A stretch of DNA of 51,475 nt from the NCBI GenBank assembly GCA_937906165.1, contig CALCYA010000015.1:1-51475 (forward strand), written 5' to 3'. The notes below the pieces were generated by a model. The model worked only from the letters and a program-made list of their open reading frames with translations. It had not been told where the DNA came from and made no database searches. The position numbers were made by a program, and so were the translations under genes. Position 1 is the stretch's first letter; every line of letters starts with the position of its first letter. This document shows, one piece after another, positions 17,201-24,558 of this stretch. The stretch comes from an uncultured Bacteroidales bacterium (GTDB lineage Bacteria > Bacteroidota > Bacteroidia > Bacteroidales > Bacteroidaceae).

Positions 17201-19398
17201 GTACAGGCCTTACTTCTGTTGACGGCCTTGACCACTACCTCCGTGTAGACCTTGGTGAGGGTAACGAGCTCTCTTCATTTGCGTTCACATTCACTACTCG
17301 TGATAGAAACTGCACAGTAAACTCTCCGACAACAATCGTTGTTGAGGGTAGCAATGAGGCAGACGGTGAGTACACAGAGATTGCAACAATCACTGACATC
17401 CCACAGGAGAACTCTTACAAGTTCGAGTCTGATATTCTTTCAACAGCAGACGGCACAGCTTACCGTTATATCCGTTACCGTGTAACAGCTACAGGTTCTA
17501 ACCAGACTGACGGTGGTGGCAAGATTTTCTTCTTCATCTCTGAGTTCGGTATGAGCAAGGCTGTTGTTGAGAATACACCTTCTGTTGGTGAGGGTAACGC
17601 TAACAAGCTCGACGGTTATGTAGCACTTGCTGCTGCAAACGAGGCTGCAAAGGCTGTTCTTGAGGGTGAGAAGCCATTCGCTAAGGATGTAGAGAAGGCA
17701 ACTGCTGACCTTGAGGCTGCTCTTAACGTTGCTACTCCATTGGCAGTAGTTGCTGTAACTCCAGACGAGGCTGTTGAGGCTCTTGAGGTTATCACAATAG
17801 AGTTCAACAAGGAGGTTATCGTTGACTGGGGTACATCTGATGCAGGTACAGGCACTGGCACAGGTACTGGTACAGGCACTGGCACAGGCACTGGCACTGG
17901 CACTGGCACAGGTACAGGTACTGACGCAGGCGTTCAGTTCATCAAGGTTAAGAACGGTAACAACGTTGCTGGTACAATCTGGACAAGCCAGGCTGTAGTT
18001 GAGGGCAACATGATTACTCTTAAGCTTGAGAGCGCTATTGTTGCCGCTGGTGAGTACACTATCGCATTCCCAGCAGGCGTTGTAACAACAGCCGATGGCG
18101 ACGAGTATGCCGGTGAGACATTCACATTCACTGTTGAGGAGCCTATCCCATTCGAGGTTGTAGCAGTAACTCCAGCCGAGGAGGTTGAGGCACTTGAGGT
18201 TATAACTCTCGAGTTCAGCAAGGAGTTCACAGCAGACTGGGGTACATCTGACGCAGGTACAGGTACAGGTACAGGTACTGGCACAGGTACTGGCACTGGT
18301 ACTGGTACAGGTACTGACGCAGGCGTTCAGTACATCAAGGTTAAGAACGGTGACAACGTTGCTGGTACAATCTGGACAAGCCAGGCTACAACTGAGGGTA
18401 CAGTTCTTAGACTCCCACTTGAATCGGCTATAACAGCTGCCGGTGAGTACACTATCGCATTCCCTGCAGGCGTTGTAACAAGCGTTGATGGCGAGGAGTA
18501 TGCCGGTGAGACATTCACATTCACAGTTGTTGAGCCTGTTGCTCCGCTTGAGGTTGTAGCAGTAACTCCTTCTGAGGCTGTTGAGTCACTCGAGGTTATC
18601 GAGATCGAGTTTACCGAGGAGATTGTTTCTAACTATGGTGAGGATGGCAAGGTTAACCTCCGCAAGGGTGCCGAGACTATCGCTATCACAAACATCGTAG
18701 CTGAGGGCAACATCTTGAGACTCACACTCGATGAGGCTGTCACAGCAGAGGGTACATACGGCTTCACAATCGGTAAGGGTAAGGTTGCAAGCAAGGCTAC
18801 CGGCGTTGAGTACGGTGGTGGAAACTTCAGCGTTGAGGTTGTTGCTGCTTCTGTTCCTGTAATTGACCTTAACAAGACATACCGCGTTAAGCATGTTGAG
18901 AGCGGCAAGTATCTCCACGCAAGTGAGTACAACGCTGACAATTCAACCGGTCCTATCGGCTCTGTAATCGTTACTGACGAGGCTGTTGACGCTAAGCAGG
19001 TATTCAAGATTGAGGAGACTGGCGACGGTCAGTACTATCTTGCAACTGTTGAGGGTTACTACATTGTTTGCCGCGCATGGAACGTTGACGCTTGCAACAA
19101 CGAGAAGACAGCTCTTGGTTTCACATACGTGAACACCACTGACTTTATCATCACAAATGCTAACGGCTACTTCAAGGTAGAGAACGTAGGCGGCATTGAT
19201 TATCCATTCTGCGACGCTAAGGATCCTTCTATTGCAGCTACATGGACACTCGAGGAGGTTGAGCTCCCAGAGGGTATCATCGGCGTAAACAACGACAACG
19301 CAGTTAAGGGTATCTATGATGTAACAGGTCGCAAGATCGAGAACATCACAAAGCCTGGCATCTACATTGTAAACGGTAAGAAGATTATGGTTAAGTAA
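14239..19398 (+). CDS. Large secreted multidomain adhesin-like protein with T9SS-type tail
   Basis: The 1719-residue protein has a signal peptide (1-20). Then come a beta-trefoil-like domain (about 25-180), an EPEPEPEP linker, a LamG/concanavalin-like domain (about 200-395), an Ig-like domain (about 410-515) and a second trefoil-like domain (about 525-660). Two F5/8-type-C (discoidin) modules follow (about 690-855 and 937-1107), each with HS(N/E)(W/Y)..GLDHYL and VDLG phrases. Three related Ig-like modules (about 1167-1535), a third trefoil-like domain and a sorting tail (about 1684-1719, YDVTGRKI..PGIYIVNGKKIMVK) complete it. No catalytic domain is recognised. It probably binds glycans or matrix at the cell surface. 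Codon use is strongly biased to a few codons (GCA/GCT, GTT, ACA, CTT/CTC), suggesting high expression. Confidence 0.85.
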   Translation: MKKFTLFLMSMFLFLGTAMAQSYSLTETRLSSDELNAKTASTLVAIKNLSATNNYYFVGNTGAAPYSAADFSDAAVFVWQPVEEGVAGSYYLMKPDGTYMQATSPKDFGTVEGAAVFTSSNPTTANGQFNGDSDSQAFIDDEALLVRFMNTAAGNWINVQNGDNGTPVYNNGPGGWTIHYVYAVEAATVEPEPEPEPVVPAEGELVLALTSDLIGEAPYQLSDEDAAKVFALSDLTVAVKVNTPAAMSGRCALFCTSDPTQAANVDAKGINSAYVAYGTSNANTGYLASCKTGDRFTAGDIPVATEGVVLVYVINPTNNLFQLYINGTFIKEWNNAHADGFMAAYEIATPQMVKADYADANIYIGGGMTAEGAFEAFTGAVTGVEVYNGALTAEEIANVFAVTEPEPSVETFAVTADLFPTVEGDVTEIKGIRVEAGQGPALANLPTGWTLTNEAGDEFTMNIEWLYDYETILIMVNPAITEAGTYTLTIPAGSLKTDDGKECEAAEFSWTIAGAVVEETFPKLSNDETRYYYKIASYNRGGYLSSVGDGAGVQHVAESMASYWYFTKADENGGVYFHNYTSEQTLGADKTMSDTPAIWYVLANGVNEEGHAISSTNPISSSSCIDANNYNTGVGSWNPSATDWHGTTWVFSEVDVDAMIAELQAARDAFDAAYAEAQAILDEAGLQTVEEAITLQTTDETAAGYIYSNAPDTGEGSIHHLVDGIVGDAQNFFHSNWHDNGASSDGLDHYLLVDLGAEASISDFKFNYHTRTGAANDYPVDILIEGSNDGTEFFEVGNVTGITARGNESYTSPAITSETAYRYLRFMVTKTSTDRTGTGVAHNYFHMAEFGISSITATIAEEYADLVGEISNLEVVAGQYADNAEYGKDQLIAATEAIKAAVAGIYATDEQISALEELIAQADAMLEEVGYSATSTTLTAIDIASNADAMLYSNAPCTNTSWGDQFTTWQYLFDNDPSTLFHSEYDNGTGLTSVDGLDHYLRVDLGEGNELSSFAFTFTTRDRNCTVNSPTTIVVEGSNEADGEYTEIATITDIPQENSYKFESDILSTADGTAYRYIRYRVTATGSNQTDGGGKIFFFISEFGMSKAVVENTPSVGEGNANKLDGYVALAAANEAAKAVLEGEKPFAKDVEKATADLEAALNVATPLAVVAVTPDEAVEALEVITIEFNKEVIVDWGTSDAGTGTGTGTGTGTGTGTGTGTGTGTGTDAGVQFIKVKNGNNVAGTIWTSQAVVEGNMITLKLESAIVAAGEYTIAFPAGVVTTADGDEYAGETFTFTVEEPIPFEVVAVTPAEEVEALEVITLEFSKEFTADWGTSDAGTGTGTGTGTGTGTGTGTGTDAGVQYIKVKNGDNVAGTIWTSQATTEGTVLRLPLESAITAAGEYTIAFPAGVVTSVDGEEYAGETFTFTVVEPVAPLEVVAVTPSEAVESLEVIEIEFTEEIVSNYGEDGKVNLRKGAETIAITNIVAEGNILRLTLDEAVTAEGTYGFTIGKGKVASKATGVEYGGGNFSVEVVAASVPVIDLNKTYRVKHVESGKYLHASEYNADNSTGPIGSVIVTDEAVDAKQVFKIEETGDGQYYLATVEGYYIVCRAWNVDACNNEKTALGFTYVNTTDFIITNANGYFKVENVGGIDYPFCDAKDPSIAATWTLEEVELPEGIIGVNNDNAVKGIYDVTGRKIENITKPGIYIVNGKKIMVK
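17845..17922 (+). repeat. (Gly-Thr)13 coding hexanucleotide array
   Basis: Thirteen GGYACW units (GGT/GGC then ACA/ACT) encode thirteen Gly-Thr pairs inside the first of three related Ig-like modules. Third-base choice varies, but the array stays in frame in six-base steps, so slippage would add or remove whole dipeptides. Confidence 0.95.
18256..18315 (+). repeat. (Gly-Thr)10 coding hexanucleotide array
   Basis: Ten in-frame GGYACW units lie at the same point of the second Ig-like module, between the phrases WGTSDA and DAGVQYIKVKNG. The third module has an ordinary short loop (NYGEDGKVN) here. Confidence 0.95.
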
Positions 19399-19420
19399 TT
19401 TTCATACTATAAACCTTTCA

Positions 19421-19451
19421 AGGAGGGTGGCAAAAGCCACCCTCCTTTTTT
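19421..19451 (+). terminator. Rho-independent terminator of the surface protein gene
   Basis: AGGAGGGTGGC (19421-19431) pairs perfectly with GCCACCCTCCT (19436-19446) over an AAAA loop, and a T run follows directly. It begins 23 nt after the stop codon. Confidence 0.93.
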
Positions 19452-19574
19452 ATATGCAAAAAATATACACCTTGACAATGCTTTTACGAAAAATATCCCT
19501 ACATTTGTCATATAGCGTGAACTTGCGCAAGCATTGTCATTATGACGACTGAAAGGATCTGTAAAAACCGCCAG

Positions 19575-19665
19575 CATTGTCATCCCGACAGAGCGTAGCG
19601 ACGAGGGATCTCAAAAACCGCGAACAAGAGATTTCTCACACAAGGTTCGAAATGACAAAACAATG
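19575..19665. repeat. Dispersed repeat unit upstream of the GIY-YIG gene
   Basis: The 91-bp unit begins CATTGTCATCCCGACAGAG and ends GAAATGACAAAACAATG, so its ends form an imperfect inverted repeat. It contains GAGGGATCTC and AAGAGATTTCTC. The GIY-YIG start codon lies 10 nt past its right end. Confidence 0.7.
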
Positions 19666-19675
19666 ATATGAGACT

Positions 19676-19978
19676 ATGACAAACATCCATCAATACTGGG
19701 TATATATCATGACCAACAAAAAACGTTCAGTACTTTATGTTGGAGTCACTAATGATTTATATCGAAGATATATTGAACATAGGACAGAGGTCATAGAAGG
19801 CTTTACCAAGAGATACAAATGCCATTATCTACTCTACTTTGAAGAGTACAATTATGTTGATGATGCCATTGCCAGAGAGAAAGAAATAAAAGCCTGGCGA
19901 AGAGAGAAGAAAGATTTGCTCATAGCAACAACCAACCCATCAAAAAAAGATATGGCAGAGGAACTTGGATGGTTGTAG
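19676..19978 (+). CDS. Small GIY-YIG nuclease family protein
   Basis: This 100-residue protein is a bare GIY-YIG catalytic domain, the usual size of the UPF0213/YhbQ type. The GIY block reads YWVYIM and the YIG block LYVGVT. The conserved Arg follows in NDLYRRYIEHR, the catalytic Glu is probably in AIAREKEIKAW, and the Asn is in TTNPSK. The family nicks DNA with a metal ion, but free-standing members have no settled role. It has no operon partner and is bracketed by GTCAT-type repeats on both sides. Confidence 0.9.
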   Translation: MTNIHQYWVYIMTNKKRSVLYVGVTNDLYRRYIEHRTEVIEGFTKRYKCHYLLYFEEYNYVDDAIAREKEIKAWRREKKDLLIATTNPSKKDMAEELGWL

Positions 19979-20271
19979 CGTTTTTCGGAAGAGAGTGTCA
20001 TTGACTTTAGCCCCTACGGACGTCGACCGTTGGTTAGCTAAAGTTCATCAAAACCTCTTTAGTGTTTTCATTAAGGAATAGTCGAAATGACAAAAACGCG
20101 AAAACGCAAGCATTGTCATCCCGAACCGCAGGGAGGGATCTCAAAAACCGCGAACAAGAGATTTTTTCGGGCAAAGCCCTCAACAACACGTCTCCCTTCG
20201 GTTCGTGTATGACAAGAACGCGAGAGGAACAAAGCAATGACAAGAACAAGGATTTAGACATTAACAATAAT
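19979..20271. other. Repeat-filled gap between GIY-YIG gene and ftcD
   Basis: The gap begins with a diverged copy of the 58-bp module (about 19998-20040). A segment around 20041-20100 (AACCTCTTTAGTG, TTTTCATTAAGG) recurs at about 22108-22150, and a GTCAT-bounded unit follows (20111-20216). The reading frame is open from 20062 into ftcD without a stop, which would mislead start-site prediction. Confidence 0.7.
20111..20216. repeat. Dispersed repeat unit downstream of the GIY-YIG gene
   Basis: Bounded by CATTGTCATCCCGA and GTATGACAAG. Its inner phrase, from AGAGATTTTTTCGGG to ACACGTCTC (about 38 nt), appears unchanged in the next gap at about 22040-22080. Confidence 0.65.
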
Positions 20272-21981
20272 ATGCAGAAGAGAATCATTGAGTGCGTGCC
20301 CAACTTTTCCGAGGGTCGCAACGCTGAGACAATCAAGCAGATAACAGATGCTATCGAGAGTGTTAAGGGTGTAAAGCTATTGGATGTGGACCCGGGAGAA
20401 GCAACCAACCGCACTGTAGTAACCTTTGTTGGAGAACCCGAGGCTGTGATGAATGCGGCAGTGGCATCAATAAAGCGCGCTACAGAGCTAATAGACATGC
20501 GCCAGCACAAGGGTGCTCACCCGCGTATGGGTGCCTGTGACGTGTGCCCGCTCATTCCTGTTTCGGGCATCACCATGGAAGAGTGCGCCGAGCTTGCACG
20601 AGGCCTTGCCAAGCGAATAGCAGACGAGTTGGGCGTGCCCACATACTGCTACGAGGCGGCTGCTTTCAAGCCCGAGCGCCGCAACCTTGCCGTATGCCGC
20701 AAGGGAGAGTATGAAGCTCTGCCCGAGAGGATGACAAGCACCGAAGAGCAGCCCGACTTTGGCGCACGTGCCTTTGACGAAGGCATCGCACGCACAGGAG
20801 CGACCGCAGTGGGAGCACGTGACTTCCTTGTTGCAGTAAACTATAACCTGAACACCACATCTACACGCCGTGCGAACGCGATTGCATTCGACGTACGCGA
20901 GAAGGGACGCCCCATGCGTGAGGGCAACCCAATAGTGGGCAAGATAATAAAGGACGAGAACGGTGAGCCTGTAATGAAACCCGGCACTCTGAAGGCATGC
21001 AAGGCCATAGGCTGGTTCATTGACGAATATGGCATTGCGCAGGTATCGATGAACATGACCGACCTCTCTGTCACCCCGCTGCACGTTGCCTTTGACGAGG
21101 TGTGCCGAGCGGCAGATGCCCGCGGGGTGCGTGTTACAGGCACAGAGATTGTGGGCCTTGTGCCGAAGAAGGTTCTTGTTGATGCAGGCCGTTATTTCCT
21201 GCGCAAACAGCACCGTTCGACAGGTGTGCCCGAGAGAGAACTGGTGCGCATAGCTATTGAGACAATGGGCCTTTCTACACTCAAGGAGTTCAAGCCCGAG
21301 GAGAAGGTCATAGAGTATATGCTTGAGGCCGATGAGCAGAAGGGCGTGAACAAACTCGTTGACATGACCTGTAAGGCTTTTGCCGAGGAGACTGCAAGTG
21401 AGTCACCTGCACCGGGCGGAGGCTCAATATCGGCATATATGGGTGCCCTTGCAGCAGCACTGGGAACAATGGTTGCCAACCTCTCATCGCACAAAGCCGG
21501 ATGGGACGACCGTTGGGAATACTTCTCGGGCTGGGCCGAGAACGGCATGCAGGTGATGAACGAGCTGCTTGCACTTGTCGATGAAGACACTGCTGCCTTC
21601 AACAAGATTATGGATGTATTCGCAATGCCAAAGAATACCCCCGAGGAGAAGGCGGCACGTGCCGCAGCAATGCAGGTTGCGACACTATATGCCACAGAGG
21701 TTCCCCTGCGCACTATGAAGGCAGCCTATAAGGCTTTTGACGTTGTACGCGCCATGGCCGAGGAGGGCAACCCGAATTCAGTATCAGACGCAGGAGTGGG
21801 CGCATTGGCCGCACGCTCGGCAGTGATGGGCGCTTGCCTCAACGTCAAGATTAACGCTGCCGGGCTCAAGGACCGCGAGACTGCCGACAGGCTTGTAAAG
21901 GAGGCCGAAGAGATCCAGGCACTTGCACAGCAGGCCGAGAAGGAGATTCTTGCCGTTGTTGAGAGCAAGATAAATGCATAA
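20272..21981 (+). CDS. ftcD: Bifunctional glutamate formimidoyltransferase/formimidoyl-THF cyclodeaminase
   Basis: I start this at 20272 (MQKRIIECVPNFSEGR), where family homology begins, giving 569 residues; the 70 in-frame residues upstream translate a repeat. The N-terminal domain (about 1-180) carries ECVPNFSEG and HKGAHPRMGA with the catalytic His. The middle formiminotransferase domain runs to about 300. The C-terminal cyclodeaminase domain (about 345-569) has ESPAPGGGSISAYMGAL. The enzyme moves the formimino group of formiminoglutamate to tetrahydrofolate, giving glutamate, and cyclises the product to methenyl-THF. It is in the cytoplasm and is the last step of histidine breakdown here. 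It replaces a HutG-type hydrolase, which is absent. Confidence 0.96.
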   Translation: MQKRIIECVPNFSEGRNAETIKQITDAIESVKGVKLLDVDPGEATNRTVVTFVGEPEAVMNAAVASIKRATELIDMRQHKGAHPRMGACDVCPLIPVSGITMEECAELARGLAKRIADELGVPTYCYEAAAFKPERRNLAVCRKGEYEALPERMTSTEEQPDFGARAFDEGIARTGATAVGARDFLVAVNYNLNTTSTRRANAIAFDVREKGRPMREGNPIVGKIIKDENGEPVMKPGTLKACKAIGWFIDEYGIAQVSMNMTDLSVTPLHVAFDEVCRAADARGVRVTGTEIVGLVPKKVLVDAGRYFLRKQHRSTGVPERELVRIAIETMGLSTLKEFKPEEKVIEYMLEADEQKGVNKLVDMTCKAFAEETASESPAPGGGSISAYMGALAAALGTMVANLSSHKAGWDDRWEYFSGWAENGMQVMNELLALVDEDTAAFNKIMDVFAMPKNTPEEKAARAAAMQVATLYATEVPLRTMKAAYKAFDVVRAMAEEGNPNSVSDAGVGALAARSAVMGACLNVKINAAGLKDRETADRLVKEAEEIQALAQQAEKEILAVVESKINA

Positions 21982-21989
21982 CCGGATTG

Positions 21990-22165
21990 CCATTCCGACT
22001 GTAGGGGCGGTACCGACGTGTCCGCCGAAAAGCGATAAAACAGAGATTTTTTCGGGCAAAGCCCTCAACAACACGTCTCACACAAGGTTATTCGCTAAAG
22101 CTCATCGAAAAACCTCTTTTGATTTTTTCATTAAGGTATGGTCGAAATGACAAAAACGCGAAGGA
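21990..22165. repeat. Repeat block between ftcD and hutU
   Basis: Most of the 227-nt gap consists of modules shared with 20041-20216, including AAAGCCCTCAACAACACG and GGTCGAAATGACAAAAACG. GGGC-AAA-GCCC can form a small hairpin. No terminator-like hairpin with a T run is seen, so transcription could pass through. Confidence 0.65.
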
Positions 22166-22208
22166 AGCAATGAGATAACAAAAACAAACTGAAAAAAAAC
22201 ATAATATA

Positions 22209-24224
22209 ATGACCGACTTTCAAAAGGATATACTTGCAGGAATACCCGATGTATTGCCTGCAAAGAAAGAGTACGACAAGAGTGCGAACCATGCTCCAAA
22301 ACGCAAGGACATCCTCACCGATGAGGAGAAGAAACTGGCGCTTGCCAATGCACTGCGCTACTTCCCCGAGAAGCACCATGCCGAGCTTGCGCCGGAGTTC
22401 CTGGACGAGCTGAAGCAGTACGGCCGAATATACATGTACCGTCTGCGTCCCGACTATGAGATGTATGCACGCTCAATAGACGAGTACCCTGCACGCTCAC
22501 GTCAGGCTGCTGCCATAATGCTCATGATTCAGAACAATCTTGACAAGGCTGTGGCACAGCATCCTCACGAGCTCATCACATACGGAGGCAACGGTGCGGT
22601 GTTCCAGAACTGGGCACAGTACCGTCTGGCCATGAAGTACCTTGCCGAGATGACCGACGAGCAGACACTTGTGATGTACTCGGGTCACCCGCTGGGACTG
22701 TTCCCCTCGCACAAGGATGCTCCGCGCGTAATCGTCACTAACGGTATGGTAATCCCCAACCACTCGTCGCAGGATGACTGGGAACGTTTCAACGCAATGG
22801 GTGTATCGCAGTACGGACAGATGACTGCCGGCTCATATATGTACATCGGTCCCCAGGGCATTGTGCACGGCACTACAATCACGGTGATGAATGCAGCACG
22901 CAAACGCATGAAGCCCGGACAGAGTGACCTCAAGGGAATGTTGTTCGTGACTGCCGGATTGGGCGGAATGTCGGGCGCACAGCCAAAGGCCGGAAACATT
23001 TCGGGCGTTGTGAGCGTAACAGCAGAGATAAATATTGCAGCAGCCGAGAAGCGCTACAAGCAGGGTTGGGTGGACGAACTGCACTCGTCACTCGATGAGC
23101 TTATTCCTCGCATCAGGGAGGCTGTCGAGAAGAGAGAGGTTGTATCGTTCGCATACGTGGGCAACGTGGTCGATCTTTGGGAGCGCCTTGCCGACGAGGA
23201 GATGAATGTTGACCTGGGAAGCGACCAGACATCACTGCACAACCCATGGGCAGGCGGCTACTACCCTGTGGGCTACAGCTACGAGGAGAGCAACCGTATG
23301 ATGGCCGAGGAGCCCGAGCGCTTCCGCGAGTGCGTACAGGAGTCACTGCGCCGTCACGTGGCAGCCATCAACAGGCTGACAGCACGCGGAATGTATTTCT
23401 TTGACTACGGCAACGCATTCTTGCTTGAGTCGTCACGCGCAGGAGCGGACATCCTTGCCGCCGACGGGAAATTCCGATACCCCTCATACGTGCAGGATAT
23501 TATGGGACCTATGTTCTTTGACTATGGCTTCGGCCCGTTCCGTTGGGTATGTACATCGGGTAACGAGAAGGATCTTGAAACAACCGACCGCCTCGCAGCC
23601 GAGGTACTTGAGCAGATGCTCACCGAGGCTCCACTGGAGATTCGCGGACAGCTCGAAGACAACCTGCACTGGATTCGTGAGGCTAAGCAGAACAAACTTG
23701 TGGTAGGTTCGCAGGCGCGCATCCTCTATGCCGACTCCGAAGGCCGCACACGCATTGCCCTTGCATTCAACGAGGCCATTGCAAAGGGTGAGATCTCGGC
23801 ACCTGTGGTTCTTGGCCGCGACCACCACGATGTTTCGGGCACCGACTCTCCTTACCGCGAGACCTCGAACATATATGATGGCTCACAGTTCTGTGCCGAC
23901 ATGGCAGTGCACAATGTCATAGGCGACTCGTTCCGCGGTGCCACATGGGTGTCAATACACAACGGTGGCGGCGTAGGCTGGGGCGAGGTGATGAACGGCG
24001 GCTTCGGCATGGTGATTGACGGCAGCGACGACTCGGCACGCCACATCGAGGAGATGCTCCTGTGGGATGTGAACAATGGTATCGCACGCCGCAGCTGGGC
24101 ACGTAACGAGGGTGCTATGTTCGCAATAAAGCGCCAGATGGAGCGCACCCCATTGCTAAAGGTCACTCTGCCTAACCTTGCCGACAAGGAGCTTATTGAA
24201 AGGGTATTCAACGAGAACAGATAA
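22209..24224 (+). CDS. hutU: Urocanate hydratase, long form
   Basis: This 671-residue protein converts urocanate to imidazolone propionate with tightly bound NAD+. It is longer than the roughly 555-residue proteobacterial enzyme, matching the long form found in Bacteroidetes. Family signatures include LITYGGNGAVFQNWAQYRL, YSGHPLGLFPS, TAGSYMYIGPQGIVHGTT, GLGGMSGAQPKA for the dinucleotide region, FFDYGNAFL and GRDHHDVSGTDSPYRET. It is cytoplasmic. It lies between ftcD and hutH on the same strand but is separated from each by repeat-filled gaps, so cotranscription is likely but not certain. Confidence 0.97.
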   Translation: MTDFQKDILAGIPDVLPAKKEYDKSANHAPKRKDILTDEEKKLALANALRYFPEKHHAELAPEFLDELKQYGRIYMYRLRPDYEMYARSIDEYPARSRQAAAIMLMIQNNLDKAVAQHPHELITYGGNGAVFQNWAQYRLAMKYLAEMTDEQTLVMYSGHPLGLFPSHKDAPRVIVTNGMVIPNHSSQDDWERFNAMGVSQYGQMTAGSYMYIGPQGIVHGTTITVMNAARKRMKPGQSDLKGMLFVTAGLGGMSGAQPKAGNISGVVSVTAEINIAAAEKRYKQGWVDELHSSLDELIPRIREAVEKREVVSFAYVGNVVDLWERLADEEMNVDLGSDQTSLHNPWAGGYYPVGYSYEESNRMMAEEPERFRECVQESLRRHVAAINRLTARGMYFFDYGNAFLLESSRAGADILAADGKFRYPSYVQDIMGPMFFDYGFGPFRWVCTSGNEKDLETTDRLAAEVLEQMLTEAPLEIRGQLEDNLHWIREAKQNKLVVGSQARILYADSEGRTRIALAFNEAIAKGEISAPVVLGRDHHDVSGTDSPYRETSNIYDGSQFCADMAVHNVIGDSFRGATWVSIHNGGGVGWGEVMNGGFGMVIDGSDDSARHIEEMLLWDVNNGIARRSWARNEGAMFAIKRQMERTPLLKVTLPNLADKELIERVFNENR

Positions 24225-24558
24225 AGGATTTATTACCCCCCGCATTAGGAGGACGAGCATAGCGGAGGGGGTGCCATAAAATACCCCTCCGGTCTTTGAC
24301 CACCTCCCCTAAAACAGGGGAGGAATACAAGACACAGACTTGTCATGCTGGAGCGAAGCGAAGCATCTAAAAACAACTGCGAATAAGAGATTCTTCACAT
24401 TCGTTCAGAATGACAAGTACGCGAAAACACCTGCTTTGTCATTCCGAATAAACATGAGGAATCTCAAAAACAACCGCGAAAATGTCATCCCGAGCGAGCA
24501 AAGCGACGAGGGATCTCAACAACTGCAAAAGAACGACTAACCAACAATAACAGATATT
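24225..24558. other. Repeat-filled gap between hutU and hutH
   Basis: No gene is seen. The gap holds a double-hairpin unit (about 24290-24323, CCTCCCC/GGGGAGG), a GTCAT-bounded unit (24342-24414, TGTCATGCTGGAGCG to CAGAATGACAAG) and two partial units (about 24435-24530). A short A-rich stretch precedes the hutH start codon. Confidence 0.7.
24342..24414. repeat. Dispersed repeat unit between hutU and hutH
   Basis: GTCATGCTGGAGCG at the left and TTCAGAATGAC at the right form the inverted ends; GAATAAGAGATTCTTC is inside. It is a diverged member of the same family as 170-262 and 19575-19665. Confidence 0.6.

Noticed and set aside
17616..18296. Antisense frames rich in Val-Pro repeats
   Set aside because: They are the reverse reading of the Gly-Thr arrays in a clear plus-strand gene, with no start context.
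19676..19978. UvrC fragment
   Set aside because: The protein is a complete small GIY-YIG domain of normal family size, not a piece of the roughly 600-residue UvrC.
20488..21213. 241-residue antisense open frame in ftcD
   Set aside because: It overlaps conserved formiminotransferase motifs on the plus strand and has no family features.
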